DNA of 32,055 nt, taken from NCBI RefSeq assembly GCF_002252755.1, contig NZ_NHOY01000088.1, forward strand, positions 1 to 32,055. Direction: 5' to 3'. Every line of letters begins with the position of its first letter. Position 1 is the stretch's first letter. A model generated the notes under the pieces. It was not told the origin of the DNA. It made no database searches and was given only the letters and a program-made list of their open reading frames with translations. Made by a program: the position numbers and the translations under genes. The stretch comes from Halorubrum sp. Hd13. Its GTDB lineage: Archaea > Halobacteriota > Halobacteria > Halobacteriales > Haloferacaceae. This document shows positions 1 to 7,039 of the stretch, in pieces.

Positions 1-1
1 G

Positions 2-523
2 CACGAGCGCGCGGCGGAGTTCGCGGCACGGGCGCGGGACCGCTACGGCGTCGACCTGGATGTCCTGGAGTTCGACGCGGGCACGGAGACGGCGGCTTCG
101 GCGGCCGACGCGGTCGGCTGCGACACGGCGGCGATCGCCTCCACGATCGTGGTGTCGCTCTCGGGCGGAGACACCGGAGCCGATGGTGGCGGCGGCAGCG
201 CCGACGGAGACACCGGCGATCGACTCGTCGCCGCGATCACCAGCGGCGCGAACCGGCTCGACCTCGACGCGGTCGCGGCCCACTTCGGGGCGGCCGAGGC
301 GACGATGGCGGACCCGGTGCGGATCCGCGAGACCGTCGGCTGGAGCATCGGCGGCGTGCCGCCGCTGTGCCACGACGTCGCGCTCCCGACCGCCTTCGAT
401 CCGACGCTCGCGAGGTACGACACGGTCTACGGCGCGGCCGGGACGCCGAGCGCGGTGTTCGCCGTCGATCCGGAGCGGCTCGCCGCGCTCGCCGACGCGA
501 CGACCGTCGATCTGACGGAGTGA
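2..523 (+). CDS. YbaK/EbsC-family aminoacyl-tRNA deacylase (5' partial)
   Basis: The open frame enters from the left edge and ends at TGA 521-523. The visible ~173 residues begin HERAAEFAARARDRYGVD; because base 1 is a G, the start codon may lie right at the edge, but this cannot be seen. The segment AVGCDTAAIASTIVVSLS, followed by a TSGANRLDLDAVA-like stretch and GWSIGGVPPLCHD, is the characteristic order of the YbaK/ProX fold, which hydrolyses mischarged aminoacyl-tRNA (for example Cys- or Ala-tRNA-Pro) in the cytoplasm. A short Gly/Asp-rich insertion (GGDTGADGGGGSADGDTGD) interrupts the domain, a typical haloarchaeal acidic loop. Family assignment is good; the exact tRNA substrate is unknown. 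Confidence 0.8.
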   Translation, partial: HERAAEFAARARDRYGVDLDVLEFDAGTETAASAADAVGCDTAAIASTIVVSLSGGDTGADGGGGSADGDTGDRLVAAITSGANRLDLDAVAAHFGAAEATMADPVRIRETVGWSIGGVPPLCHDVALPTAFDPTLARYDTVYGAAGTPSAVFAVDPERLAALADATTVDLTE

Positions 524-600
524 GGGCGAGCGGCGGCGTCACCGCCTCTGCGACCGCGTCGCCGGTCGGCGCTGACAATCGATCGCGGTCTCGCGGCCTG

Positions 601-645
601 TGTTATTAACTATGGGTTGTGAAATAACAATACTTTTCTATTAAC
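601..645 (+). promoter_or_regulatory. Promoter and inverted-repeat operator of the Zn/Mn importer
   Basis: An AT-rich island in otherwise GC-rich DNA. It holds the inverted repeat GTTATT (602-607) / AATAAC (623-628) with 15 bases between arms, and the direct repeat TATTAAC at 604-610 and 639-645. A TATA-like TACTTTT at 631-637 lies 26-32 bases before the ATG at 663, the spacing expected for a leaderless haloarchaeal transcript. The right arm sits immediately upstream of the TATA element, where a repressor would block TFB/TBP. A metal-responsive DtxR/SirR-type repressor is a reasonable inference from the genes controlled, not shown by sequence. Confidence 0.55.
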
Positions 646-662
646 AGTTGGTATGGATAGGT

Positions 663-1688
663 ATGACTCACTCACGCCGATCGGTGCTGAAGCGCGGAGG
701 CGGACTGTTGGCCGCCGGAGCGGCGACCTCGCTCGCCGGCTGTTCGGGCGCCGCGGACGAGGGGTCCGCCGAGTTCGACGGCGGGTACGCGGCCTTCTTC
801 ACCCTCAACGACTGGGCTAACGAGGTCGTCGGCGACCGAGCGAGCTTCGAGGACCCGGTCGAGGTCGGCCGCCTCGGGCACGGCTGGACGCCGGACGGGA
901 CCCTCGCCGCGGACGTCGCCTCGACCGACGCGTTCGTCTACCTCGACAGCCCCGAGTTCGCGTGGGCGCAGGACCTCGCCGCGACGCTCGAAACCGATTA
1001 CGACTCCGTCGCGGTCGTCGACGCGCTCGCCGACGTCGAGGACGACCTGCTCGACTGGGACCACTCGCACGGGAGTCAGGACGAGGAGAATCACGACGAG
1101 GAAGAGAACCACGACGAGGAGAATCACGACGAGGAAAACCAAAATGACCGCCAGTACGACCCCCACGTCTGGGTCGACCCGGTCCTCGCGGGGCGGATGG
1201 TCGAGACCATCGCGACGGGACTCGGCGAGGCGGACCCCGAGAACGCCGACGCCTACGCCGACAACGCGGCCGCGTACGCGGAGGAACTCGACGACGTCGA
1301 CGACGCCTTCGCGTCGATCGCCGAGAGCGCCGAGCGCGGCGTCGCCGTCATCGCGGGTCACAACTCGTTCCAGTACCTGGAGGCGCGCTACGGGTTCCGG
1401 CTCCACTCGCCCGTGGGCGTCTCGCCGCAGAACGAGCCGAGCCAGGGCGAGATCGCCGACACCATCGAACTGGTGAACGCGGAGGGGATCGACACGATAC
1501 TCTACGACCGCTTCGCGTCGACGACGCTCGCCGAGACGATAGTCGAGAACAGCGACGCGACGGAGACGCGGGCCGTCAGCCCGGCCGGCGGGACCACCGA
1601 GGAGTGGAACGACGCCGGCTACGGCTACCTCGAACAGATGACCGAGGTCAACGTCCCCGCCTTCGAGCGCGCGTTCGGGGCGCAGTGA
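663..1688 (+). CDS. znuA: Zinc/manganese ABC transporter substrate-binding lipoprotein (ZnuA/TroA family)
   Basis: Predicted 341 aa. The N-terminus has a twin-arginine signal (SRRSVLKRG) and a lipobox LAGC with Cys27, so it should be Tat-exported and lipid-anchored outside the membrane. The body matches cluster-9 metal binding proteins: likely ligands are His73 (LGHGWTP), His168 (YDPHVWVDP), His233 (AGHNSFQYLEARYG) and Asp282 (YDRFAST). Between about residues 134 and 168 is a His/Asp/Glu-rich loop with EENHD repeats, as in zinc-type ZnuA, thought to gather metal. ATG 663 is preferred over an in-frame TTG at 648 because the Tat motif directly follows it and the TATA spacing fits. It is followed after 115 bases by the ATPase and permease genes. 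Zinc is favoured by the loop, manganese is possible. Confidence 0.88.
   Translation: MTHSRRSVLKRGGGLLAAGAATSLAGCSGAADEGSAEFDGGYAAFFTLNDWANEVVGDRASFEDPVEVGRLGHGWTPDGTLAADVASTDAFVYLDSPEFAWAQDLAATLETDYDSVAVVDALADVEDDLLDWDHSHGSQDEENHDEEENHDEENHDEENQNDRQYDPHVWVDPVLAGRMVETIATGLGEADPENADAYADNAAAYAEELDDVDDAFASIAESAERGVAVIAGHNSFQYLEARYGFRLHSPVGVSPQNEPSQGEIADTIELVNAEGIDTILYDRFASTTLAETIVENSDATETRAVSPAGGTTEEWNDAGYGYLEQMTEVNVPAFERAFGAQ
1079..1140 (+). repeat. Short in-gene repeat encoding the His/Glu-rich metal loop
   Basis: Imperfect repeats of GACGAGGA(A/G)AA(T/C)CACGACGAGG-like units encode DEENHDEEENHDEENHDEEN in the binding protein. Unit lengths are multiples of three, so copy number can change without a frameshift. 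Confidence 0.6.
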
Positions 1689-1803
1689 GTCGGAGCCTCG
1701 ACGCGTCGGCGCCGGCCGGCGGTCCCTCACCCGCCGCCGGACCCGTCCTCGCCGACGGACTAAAAGAGCTAAACGTTCGGACGACCCAGAGTCGGGACAC
1801 GCA

Positions 1804-2544
1804 GTGACCGCAATCGTCGACCTCGACGGCGTGACGTTCGCCTACGGCGACACCGTCGCCGTGAGCGACGTCTCTCTGACGGTCGAGGAGGGAGAGTTCC
1901 TCGGGCTTGTCGGCCCGAACGGCTCCGGGAAGACGACCCTGCTCCACCTCATGCTCGGGCTCCACGAACCGGACGAGGGGACCGTCGATCTGTTCGGCCG
2001 TCCGGTCGACGAGTTCGACGACGGCGGGCGGATCGGCTACGTCTCGCAGAAGGCGACGAGCCGCGGCGGGTCGATGCCGGTCACGGTCCGCGAGTGCGTC
2101 ACCATGGGCCGGTTCGCGCACGCCGGCCGAGGGCGCCTCTCCGAGGCCGACCGCGCCGCCGTCGCAGACGCCATCGAGACGGTCGGGATCGGCGACCTCG
2201 CCGACCGGCTCGTCACCGAGCTGTCCGGCGGGCAGAAGCAACGCGCGTACATCGCTCGCGCCCTCGCGAGCGACGCGGACCTCCTCGCGCTCGACGAGCC
2301 GACCGTGGGCGTCGACGCGGAGTCGCGCGACGCCTTCTACGCGCTCCTCGACGAGCTGAACGACGACGGGATCACCATCATCCTCATCGAGCACGACATC
2401 GGCGTCGTCACCGACCGCGCGAACCGCATCGCCTGCATCAACACCGAGCTGTACCACCACGGCGACACCGAGTCGTTCGTCGAGAGCGACGCCCTCTCGG
2501 AGGCGTACGGCGCGACCGGACAGGTCGTCCACCACCACCACTGA
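1804..2544 (+). CDS. znuC: Zinc/manganese ABC transporter ATP-binding protein
   Basis: 246 aa starting at GTG 1804. Walker A GPNGSGKT (residues 37-44), the ABC signature LSGGQ (140-144) and Walker B LLALDEP (160-166) are all present, so it should be an active ATPase on the cytoplasmic face. The switch His is in IEHDIG. Length is usual for the ZnuC/MntB family. The protein ends in four His residues (HHHH), which could bind metal. The TGA overlaps the permease ATG (ATGA at 2541-2545 region), indicating translational coupling. An AT-rich stretch near 1758-1775 upstream could be an internal promoter, but readthrough from the binding-protein gene is equally likely. Confidence 0.9.
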   Translation: MTAIVDLDGVTFAYGDTVAVSDVSLTVEEGEFLGLVGPNGSGKTTLLHLMLGLHEPDEGTVDLFGRPVDEFDDGGRIGYVSQKATSRGGSMPVTVRECVTMGRFAHAGRGRLSEADRAAVADAIETVGIGDLADRLVTELSGGQKQRAYIARALASDADLLALDEPTVGVDAESRDAFYALLDELNDDGITIILIEHDIGVVTDRANRIACINTELYHHGDTESFVESDALSEAYGATGQVVHHHH

Positions 2545-3620
2545 TGAGCGGGACCACGGCCGCGGACGGCGGGGGGGAGGCGAACCCGACCGCGGACGCG
2601 AGGCCCGACCGCGGACTCCGACGCACGGCCGAGGTCGCCGCGCTCGGGCTCACGGCGGTCGTCGCGGTCGGCATGCTCGCGTTCCTCCTCCTCTACTGGG
2701 CGCGGGACCTCCCGGTCATGGGCGACCTCTACGCCGCGTTCCGGGCGCTCGGGCGGGGGATGGACGCCGCGTTCGGCACGAACGTGTTCCGGCACCCGAT
2801 CATGTGGCAGTCGATGGCCGTCGGCGTGCTCGTCGGCGTCGTCGCGCCGCTCGTCGGCTCCTTCCTCGTCCACCGGGAGATGGCGCTGATCGGGGAGACG
2901 CTGGCGCACACGGCGTTCGCGGGGGTCGCGATCGGCATCCTCGTCAACGCGTCGACCGGCTGGGACAGTTCGCTCCTGCTCGTCGCGCTCGTCGTCGCGA
3001 TCGCGGGGGCGCTCGCCGTCCAGTGGCTCACGGAGCGCACCGACGCCTACGGCGACGTGCCGATCGCGATCATGCTCAGCGGGAGCTTCGCGGTCGGCAC
3101 CCTGATCGTCAGCTACGGGCGCGGGCTGACCGCCATCAACATCGAGGGGTACCTGTTCGGGAACCTCGCGGTCGTCACCGCCGAGGGCGCGCGGCTGATG
3201 GGCGCGCTCTCGCTGCTCGTCGTCGCCGGCGTGGCGCTGACGTACAAACAGCTCCTCTTCATCACCTTCGACGAGCAGGCGGCGCGCGTCGCCCAGCTCA
3301 ACGTCACCGGCTACAACACGCTGCTCGTCGTGCTGACCGCGGTGGTCGTCGTCGGCGCGATGCAGGTGCTCGGCGTCATCCTCGTCGCCGCGATGCTCGT
3401 CGTCCCCGTCGCGGCCGCCTCGCAGGTCGCGCGGAGCTTCCGTGAGACGACGTACCTCGGCGTCATCTTCGGCCAGGTCTCCGTGCTCGGCGGCTTCGCC
3501 GTCTCCATCGGGCTCGGCCTCCCCTCCGGGGGCTCGATCGTCGTCACCGCGATCGCAGTCTACCTCGCGAGCATCGCGCTCTCCGGCTTCTCGGTGACGG
3601 CCATCTCGGCGCACGGGTAG
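2544..3620 (+). CDS. znuB: Zinc/manganese ABC transporter permease (ZnuB/ABC-3 family)
   Basis: 358 aa starting at the ATG that shares its A with the upstream stop. About eight hydrophobic segments, with the ABC-3 permease hallmarks SFLVHREMALIGETLAHTAFAGVA near residue 110 and GVILVAAMLVVPVAAASQVAR near residue 280. It carries an N-terminal acidic/Gly extension (about 30 residues) and an insert around residues 60-85 compared with compact bacterial homologues. Forms the membrane channel for the metal delivered by the preceding binding protein. Confidence 0.9.
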   Translation: MSGTTAADGGGEANPTADARPDRGLRRTAEVAALGLTAVVAVGMLAFLLLYWARDLPVMGDLYAAFRALGRGMDAAFGTNVFRHPIMWQSMAVGVLVGVVAPLVGSFLVHREMALIGETLAHTAFAGVAIGILVNASTGWDSSLLLVALVVAIAGALAVQWLTERTDAYGDVPIAIMLSGSFAVGTLIVSYGRGLTAINIEGYLFGNLAVVTAEGARLMGALSLLVVAGVALTYKQLLFITFDEQAARVAQLNVTGYNTLLVVLTAVVVVGAMQVLGVILVAAMLVVPVAAASQVARSFRETTYLGVIFGQVSVLGGFAVSIGLGLPSGGSIVVTAIAVYLASIALSGFSVTAISAHG

Positions 3621-3630
3621 CCGCCGGGCG

Positions 3631-3684
3631 ACGAGGGCGGGAATAGCGGCGAGGGCGGCGATAGCGGGGAGGACGGCGATGGCG
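3631..3684. repeat. Three imperfect 18-bp tandem repeats downstream of the permease
   Basis: Three consecutive 18-base units (3631-3648, 3649-3666, 3667-3684), each close to GCGAGGGCGGCGATAGCG, lie between the permease stop and the next gene. No plus-strand gene covers them. They are purine-rich on the plus strand. Function not evident. Confidence 0.5.
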
Positions 3685-3783
3685 GCGGGCGCGGAGAAGC
3701 CCGGCTCGCCGGACTCGACACGCGCGTGCGTCCGCCACGCGCGTTTTCCACAGACCCTTATGTCCCGACCGCGACCGAGACGT

Positions 3784-4068
3784 ATGGGAGAGACGGAAAC
3801 CTACACGATCACCGGTCCCGACGGTGACGAGGAGTCGTTCGAACTGCCCGCCGGTCTCGTCGACGTGCTCAGCGAGCAGGGCGAGCAGGGTACCCGCGTC
3901 GTCAGCGACGTCGTGGTGCAGGCGATGGCCCAGCAGGCGCACGTCATCGTCCACCACAGCGAGGGCGACGTGCCGGAGGACATCGCGGAGATGAACGAGA
4001 CGGCCGCGGAGCTGTTCGAGGACCGGTTCGGGCAGTCGCTGGAGGACGCGCTCGGCCACTCGCACTGA
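3784..4068 (+). CDS. Small conserved-looking haloarchaeal protein, function unknown
   Basis: 94 aa, strongly acidic, from ATG 3784. It contains VSDVVVQAMAQQAHVIVHHSEGDVPEDIAEMNETAAELFEDRFGQSLEDALGHSH, a helical, soluble-looking protein with a His-containing tail; no signal peptide or membrane segment. A TATA-like CCCTTAT lies about 23-29 bases before this ATG, fitting a leaderless transcript; an alternative in-frame ATG at 3760 would add eight Arg/Pro-rich residues and lies inside that element, so 3784 is preferred. I do not recognise a characterised family. Confidence 0.75.
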   Translation: MGETETYTITGPDGDEESFELPAGLVDVLSEQGEQGTRVVSDVVVQAMAQQAHVIVHHSEGDVPEDIAEMNETAAELFEDRFGQSLEDALGHSH

Positions 4069-4153
4069 GACACTCGCGTTTTTCGCCCCGTTTCCCGCGG
4101 CGCTTCGGCCCGCCGGCCGGTCGCTTAAGCCGCCGTGGCACCTACCGATCATC

Positions 4154-4588
4154 ATGAGTTACGACTCGGACGCGCCGGTGCTGATCTTCGACGGCGACTG
4201 TCCGTACTGCTCGGTCGCGGCGCTCGCGCTCCGCCGACTGGAGGGCGTCGTCGCGGTGCCGTGGGAGGCCGACCCGGTCGGCCCGTTCCTCGAGGCGCAG
4301 TTCGGCTCGCGCCCGTTCGCGATGGTGCTCGTCGACCCCGGCCGCCGCCGGGTGTACGCCGGGCGCTCGGCGGCCGAGGAGCTCGCCGACCGCGCGGGCA
4401 CTCCGGGGATCGTCGGCGGACTCGTCCGCGACAACTACGACCGGATCGCCGACGTCGTCGGGACCCTGTCGGGCCGCGGCCGGGACCCCGCCGACGTCCA
4501 CGAGACGTACCGCCTGACCGACGCGGCGCGCGACCTCGTCGACGACCTCCGCCCCGCCGCGAGCGCCCCGCCGGAGGCGCTGTCGTGA
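4154..4588 (+). CDS. DCC-family (DUF393) thiol-disulfide oxidoreductase-like protein
   Basis: 144 aa. The N-terminus VLIFDGDCPYCSVAALALRRLEG carries the DxDCPYC signature (Cys16 and Cys19) of the DUF393/DCC family, a thioredoxin-like fold with a CxxC redox pair. Cytoplasmic, no signal peptide. Its TGA overlaps the GTG start of the next gene (GTGA at 4585-4588), so the two are probably translated together. Biological partner unknown. Confidence 0.85.
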   Translation: MSYDSDAPVLIFDGDCPYCSVAALALRRLEGVVAVPWEADPVGPFLEAQFGSRPFAMVLVDPGRRRVYAGRSAAEELADRAGTPGIVGGLVRDNYDRIADVVGTLSGRGRDPADVHETYRLTDAARDLVDDLRPAASAPPEALS

Positions 4589-5151
4589 GCGGGGACGGCG
4601 CCGGCGACCCCGAGCGCGACGGATCGGTCGCCGACTCGACCGGCGGCACGTACACCCTCCTCGTCGAGTTCGCGGCTTCCGCCGAGATCGGCGTCGGCGC
4701 GCTCGGGGAGCGCCGCTTCGGCGCCGGCCGCTACGCGTACACTGGCAGCGCGCTCGGCGCGGGCGGGTTCTCCCGCGTCGACCGCCACCGGCGGACCGCG
4801 CGCGGCGAGCACGGCGTCCGCCACTGGCACGTCGACCACCTGCTCGGTCACCCGGACGCCCGGATCGACCGCGTCGTTCGGAGCGTCGGCGCCGACGTCG
4901 AGTGCGCGGTCGCCGAGCGCCTCCCGCCGGGCCCGGTCGACGGCTTCGGCGCGTCCGACTGCGACTGCGCCAGCCACCTCGCCGCCGCGGAGGCGGGTCG
5001 CACCCTCGACGAGTTCGGCGCGCGGGTCAGGGACGCGCACGAGGCGGCGGTCGGATCGGCCGGTTCCGTCGGGCCCGGCGGCGACGCGCCCGGCGACGAC
5101 GACGCGACCGCCGAGCGCGCCGCTCGGGTCGACGTCGTCGACGGCGAGTAG
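4585..5151 (+). CDS. DUF123 / GIY-YIG-like domain protein
   Basis: 188 aa from the GTG overlapping the upstream stop. After an acidic lead, the segment GTYTLLVEFA, then GALGERRFGAGRYAYTGSALGAGGFSRVDRHRR, then HWHVDHLLGH matches the DUF123 domain, a GIY-YIG-related fold in which Y-x-G-S-A, RxxRH and HWHIDYLL are hallmarks. A later CDC pair (Cys126, Cys128) in SDCDCASHL is also typical. The fold suggests nucleic-acid binding or cleavage, but this subfamily is not well characterised. The C-terminal ~45 residues are a low-complexity Gly/Asp/Ala tail. Confidence 0.8.
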   Translation: MSGDGAGDPERDGSVADSTGGTYTLLVEFAASAEIGVGALGERRFGAGRYAYTGSALGAGGFSRVDRHRRTARGEHGVRHWHVDHLLGHPDARIDRVVRSVGADVECAVAERLPPGPVDGFGASDCDCASHLAAAEAGRTLDEFGARVRDAHEAAVGSAGSVGPGGDAPGDDDATAERAARVDVVDGE

Positions 5152-5166
5152 GCCCCCGATCGTCGA

Positions 5167-5649
5167 TCAGAGGTCGTACCGCTCGACGATGTCGCTGAGC
5201 TGTTCGCGCCGTCCCTCGACCGCCTCGTCGCGCAGGGCCTCCTCCTCCGGCGTCGGACAGGTCAGCTCCGGGACGCTCGCCGGGGCGCCCCCCTCGTCGA
5301 GCGCGACGAAAGTGAAGTAGGAGGTCGTCGTGCGCCGTTGCTCGTCGGTTCGTGGATTCTCCGCGCGCACGTCGACCTTCACGTCGAGGCTCGTGCGCCC
5401 GACGTTGAACACGTACCCCTCGATCACGGCGACCTCGCCCATCTCGATGGGGGCGATGAAGTCGACGTGGTCCATCGAGGCGGTGACGACCTGCCGGTTC
5501 GAGAAGCGCATCCCGGCGATCGCGCCGCAGATGTCCATCCAGTGGAGAACGGCGCCTCCGAGCGCCCGCCCGAGGTTGTTCGTGTCGTTCGGCAGCAGCA
5601 TCTCGGTCATCTCGGTGTACGACTCCGCGACGGTCGCCGTCTCGTCCAT
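5167..5649 (-). CDS. Acyl-CoA thioesterase (hotdog fold, YciA/BACH type)
   Basis: 160 aa on the minus strand, start ATG 5649. Residues 15-40 (TEMLLPNDTNNLGRALGGAVLHWMD) carry the conserved Asn and the GG-x-L-x-x-x-D helix of hexameric acyl-CoA thioesterases; SMDHVDFIAPIEMGEVAVIEGYVFNVGRTSLDVKV forms the beta core. It should hydrolyse acyl-CoA to free acid and CoA in the cytoplasm. Converges with the DUF123 gene (16 bases between stops). Confidence 0.88.
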   Translation of the reverse strand: MDETATVAESYTEMTEMLLPNDTNNLGRALGGAVLHWMDICGAIAGMRFSNRQVVTASMDHVDFIAPIEMGEVAVIEGYVFNVGRTSLDVKVDVRAENPRTDEQRRTTTSYFTFVALDEGGAPASVPELTCPTPEEEALRDEAVEGRREQLSDIVERYDL

Positions 5650-5694
5650 ACCGGCGGTGGGGAGGCGGGCGACTTGAACCTCCGGCTCTCGTCG

Positions 5695-6147
5695 TCAGGA
5701 GCCGTCTTGGGGTCCGTCGTCGAAGCGGACGGAGTCCGGGGAGCGACCGGCCTCGTCGACCACCTCGTCGGAGACGATGACGGGGCAGTCGATCCGGACG
5801 GCGAGCGCGAGCGCGTCGGAGGGGCGCGCGTCGAAGACGAACCGCTCCGGCTCGCCGTCGTCGTACCGCTCCGCGTCGACCTTCGCGTAGAAGGTGCCGT
5901 CGCGGAGGTCGTCCACCCGGACGCGGTCGATCGCCCCGCCGAACTCGGTGAGGATGTCGACGAGCAGATCGTGCGTCAACGGCCGGTCGAACGGCTCGCC
6001 CTCCAGCGCCATCCCGATCGACTGCGCCTGGTCGGCGCTGACGAAGATCGGGACGTACTCGTCTCGGACCGAGAGGATGACCGCCGGCACGTCGCCGCCC
6101 GGCGCGGAGCCCGCTCCGACCCCGACGACCTCGGCTTCGTGTTCCAT
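5695..6147 (-). CDS. Bifunctional nuclease (BFN, DUF151) family protein
   Basis: 150 aa from the ATG at 6147 (MEHEAEVVGV), which fits family starts better than an ATG 39 bases upstream that would add Pro-rich residues. Contains VPIFVSADQAQSIGMALEG, PLTHDLLVDILTEFG, GTFYAKV and RPSDALALAVRIDCPVIVSDEVVDEAG, the conserved blocks of the DUF151 family. Plant and bacterial members include proteins with reported DNase/RNase activity; the role in archaea is unclear. Same strand as the thioesterase gene, 45 bases apart. Confidence 0.85.
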   Translation of the reverse strand: MEHEAEVVGVGAGSAPGGDVPAVILSVRDEYVPIFVSADQAQSIGMALEGEPFDRPLTHDLLVDILTEFGGAIDRVRVDDLRDGTFYAKVDAERYDDGEPERFVFDARPSDALALAVRIDCPVIVSDEVVDEAGRSPDSVRFDDGPQDGS

Positions 6148-6240
6148 ACCGGATCGTGGTGGCGGCGGCATGAATAGCTGTCCCACGGGCGACGCCGCTC
6201 GGCGCCAGCGGAGCGCTCCCGTCCTCGGCGGGCTCCCGCC

Positions 6241-6930
6241 TCAGGCCCCGCTCGTCCGGTACCAGTACGCCCACGCGACCGTGAAGACGAGCGCCGCGCC
6301 GATGAAGAAGACGACGCCCGGTTCGAGCAGCGAGACGGCGTACTCGGCGAGCGGGTCGACGACGTACTCGACCGTGCCGTCGACCGCCGCGTCGCCGCCG
6401 TCGGCGGCTCCCCCGCCGTCTCCCCCGGACTGCTCCGCGGTGACGCCGGCGTCGTCGCCCCCGGTCGTGGTCGTCACGCGGGCCGTCGGTCCCGCCACCG
6501 AGAGGAGGCGCTGGGCCGCGACGGCCGCCAGTCCGATGAGGCCGTACCCCCCGAGCAGCCGCATCAGCGCGCTCTTGATCCCGGCCGACTCCTCCTCGCC
6601 GCCGGCGAACAGCACGAGGGGCTCGTCGGCGGCGGCGTACACGTCCATCTCGCGGCCCTTCTCGGAGTAGGTCGTGTCGACGACGTCGACGAGGTCGGCG
6701 CCGTCGAGCTTCGAGAGGTGGTACTGCACGTTCTGGAGCGACGTGTCGACCTCGGCCGCGAGCTCGGACTTCGTCGCCGGCTCGTCGTGGAGGTGGGTGA
6801 GGATCTCGCGAGCGGTCTCGGAGCCGAGCGCGGCGATGAGATCGTCCGCGTCCTCGTCGTCGACGCCCACGACCCGCGGTTCTCGGTCCTCGGGCGTCGC
6901 GTCGGGCAGGGAGGGCAACAGCCGCGACAT
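6241..6930 (-). CDS. Membrane-anchored ArsR-type winged-helix transcription regulator
   Basis: 229 aa from ATG 6930. Residues ~30-100 form a winged HTH: LIAALGSETAREILTHLHDEPATKSELAAEVDTSLQNVQYHLSKLDGADLVDVVDTTYSEKGREMDVYAA, the ArsR-like arrangement common in haloarchaea. A hydrophobic stretch lies near residues 124-143, followed by a Gly/Asp low-complexity linker and a C-terminal membrane helix (EPGVVFFIGAALVFTVAWAYWYR). It therefore looks like a DNA-binding domain tethered to the membrane from the inside. Divergent from the TraB-family gene with a 109-base shared control region carrying a perfect palindrome, so autoregulation or control of the neighbour is plausible. Confidence 0.82.
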   Translation of the reverse strand: MSRLLPSLPDATPEDREPRVVGVDDEDADDLIAALGSETAREILTHLHDEPATKSELAAEVDTSLQNVQYHLSKLDGADLVDVVDTTYSEKGREMDVYAAADEPLVLFAGGEEESAGIKSALMRLLGGYGLIGLAAVAAQRLLSVAGPTARVTTTTGGDDAGVTAEQSGGDGGGAADGGDAAVDGTVEYVVDPLAEYAVSLLEPGVVFFIGAALVFTVAWAYWYRTSGA

Positions 6931-6955
6931 GATCGCCACTCTACGCCGTGAGGAT

Positions 6956-6965
6956 ACAAATTTGT
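6956..6965. promoter_or_regulatory. 10-bp palindrome ACAAATTTGT in divergent promoter
   Basis: A perfect palindrome 26-35 bases upstream of the regulator start (6930), i.e. on its expected TATA position, within the AT-rich part of the 6931-7039 divergent region. A likely operator for the HTH protein or a TATA element with incidental symmetry. Confidence 0.4.
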
Positions 6966-7039
6966 TGGATCGGTTACGCGCCCGACGATCCGATATCGAC
7001 TCACAAACCCTAAACGCGGCGAGGGGGTACGTCACGGCA

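Noticed and set aside
648..662. TTG 648 as the start of the metal-binding lipoprotein
   Set aside because: ATG 663 directly precedes the Tat motif and fits the TATA spacing better.
3615..3710. Antisense frame reading GEPGFSAPAAIAVLPAI then AALAAIPALVARR, like a PGF-CTERM sorting tail
   Set aside because: It has no start codon, continues into the antisense of the permease gene and overlaps the 18-bp tandem repeat; GC-rich antisense repeats readily give Ala/Val/Leu-rich stretches. Probably coincidence.
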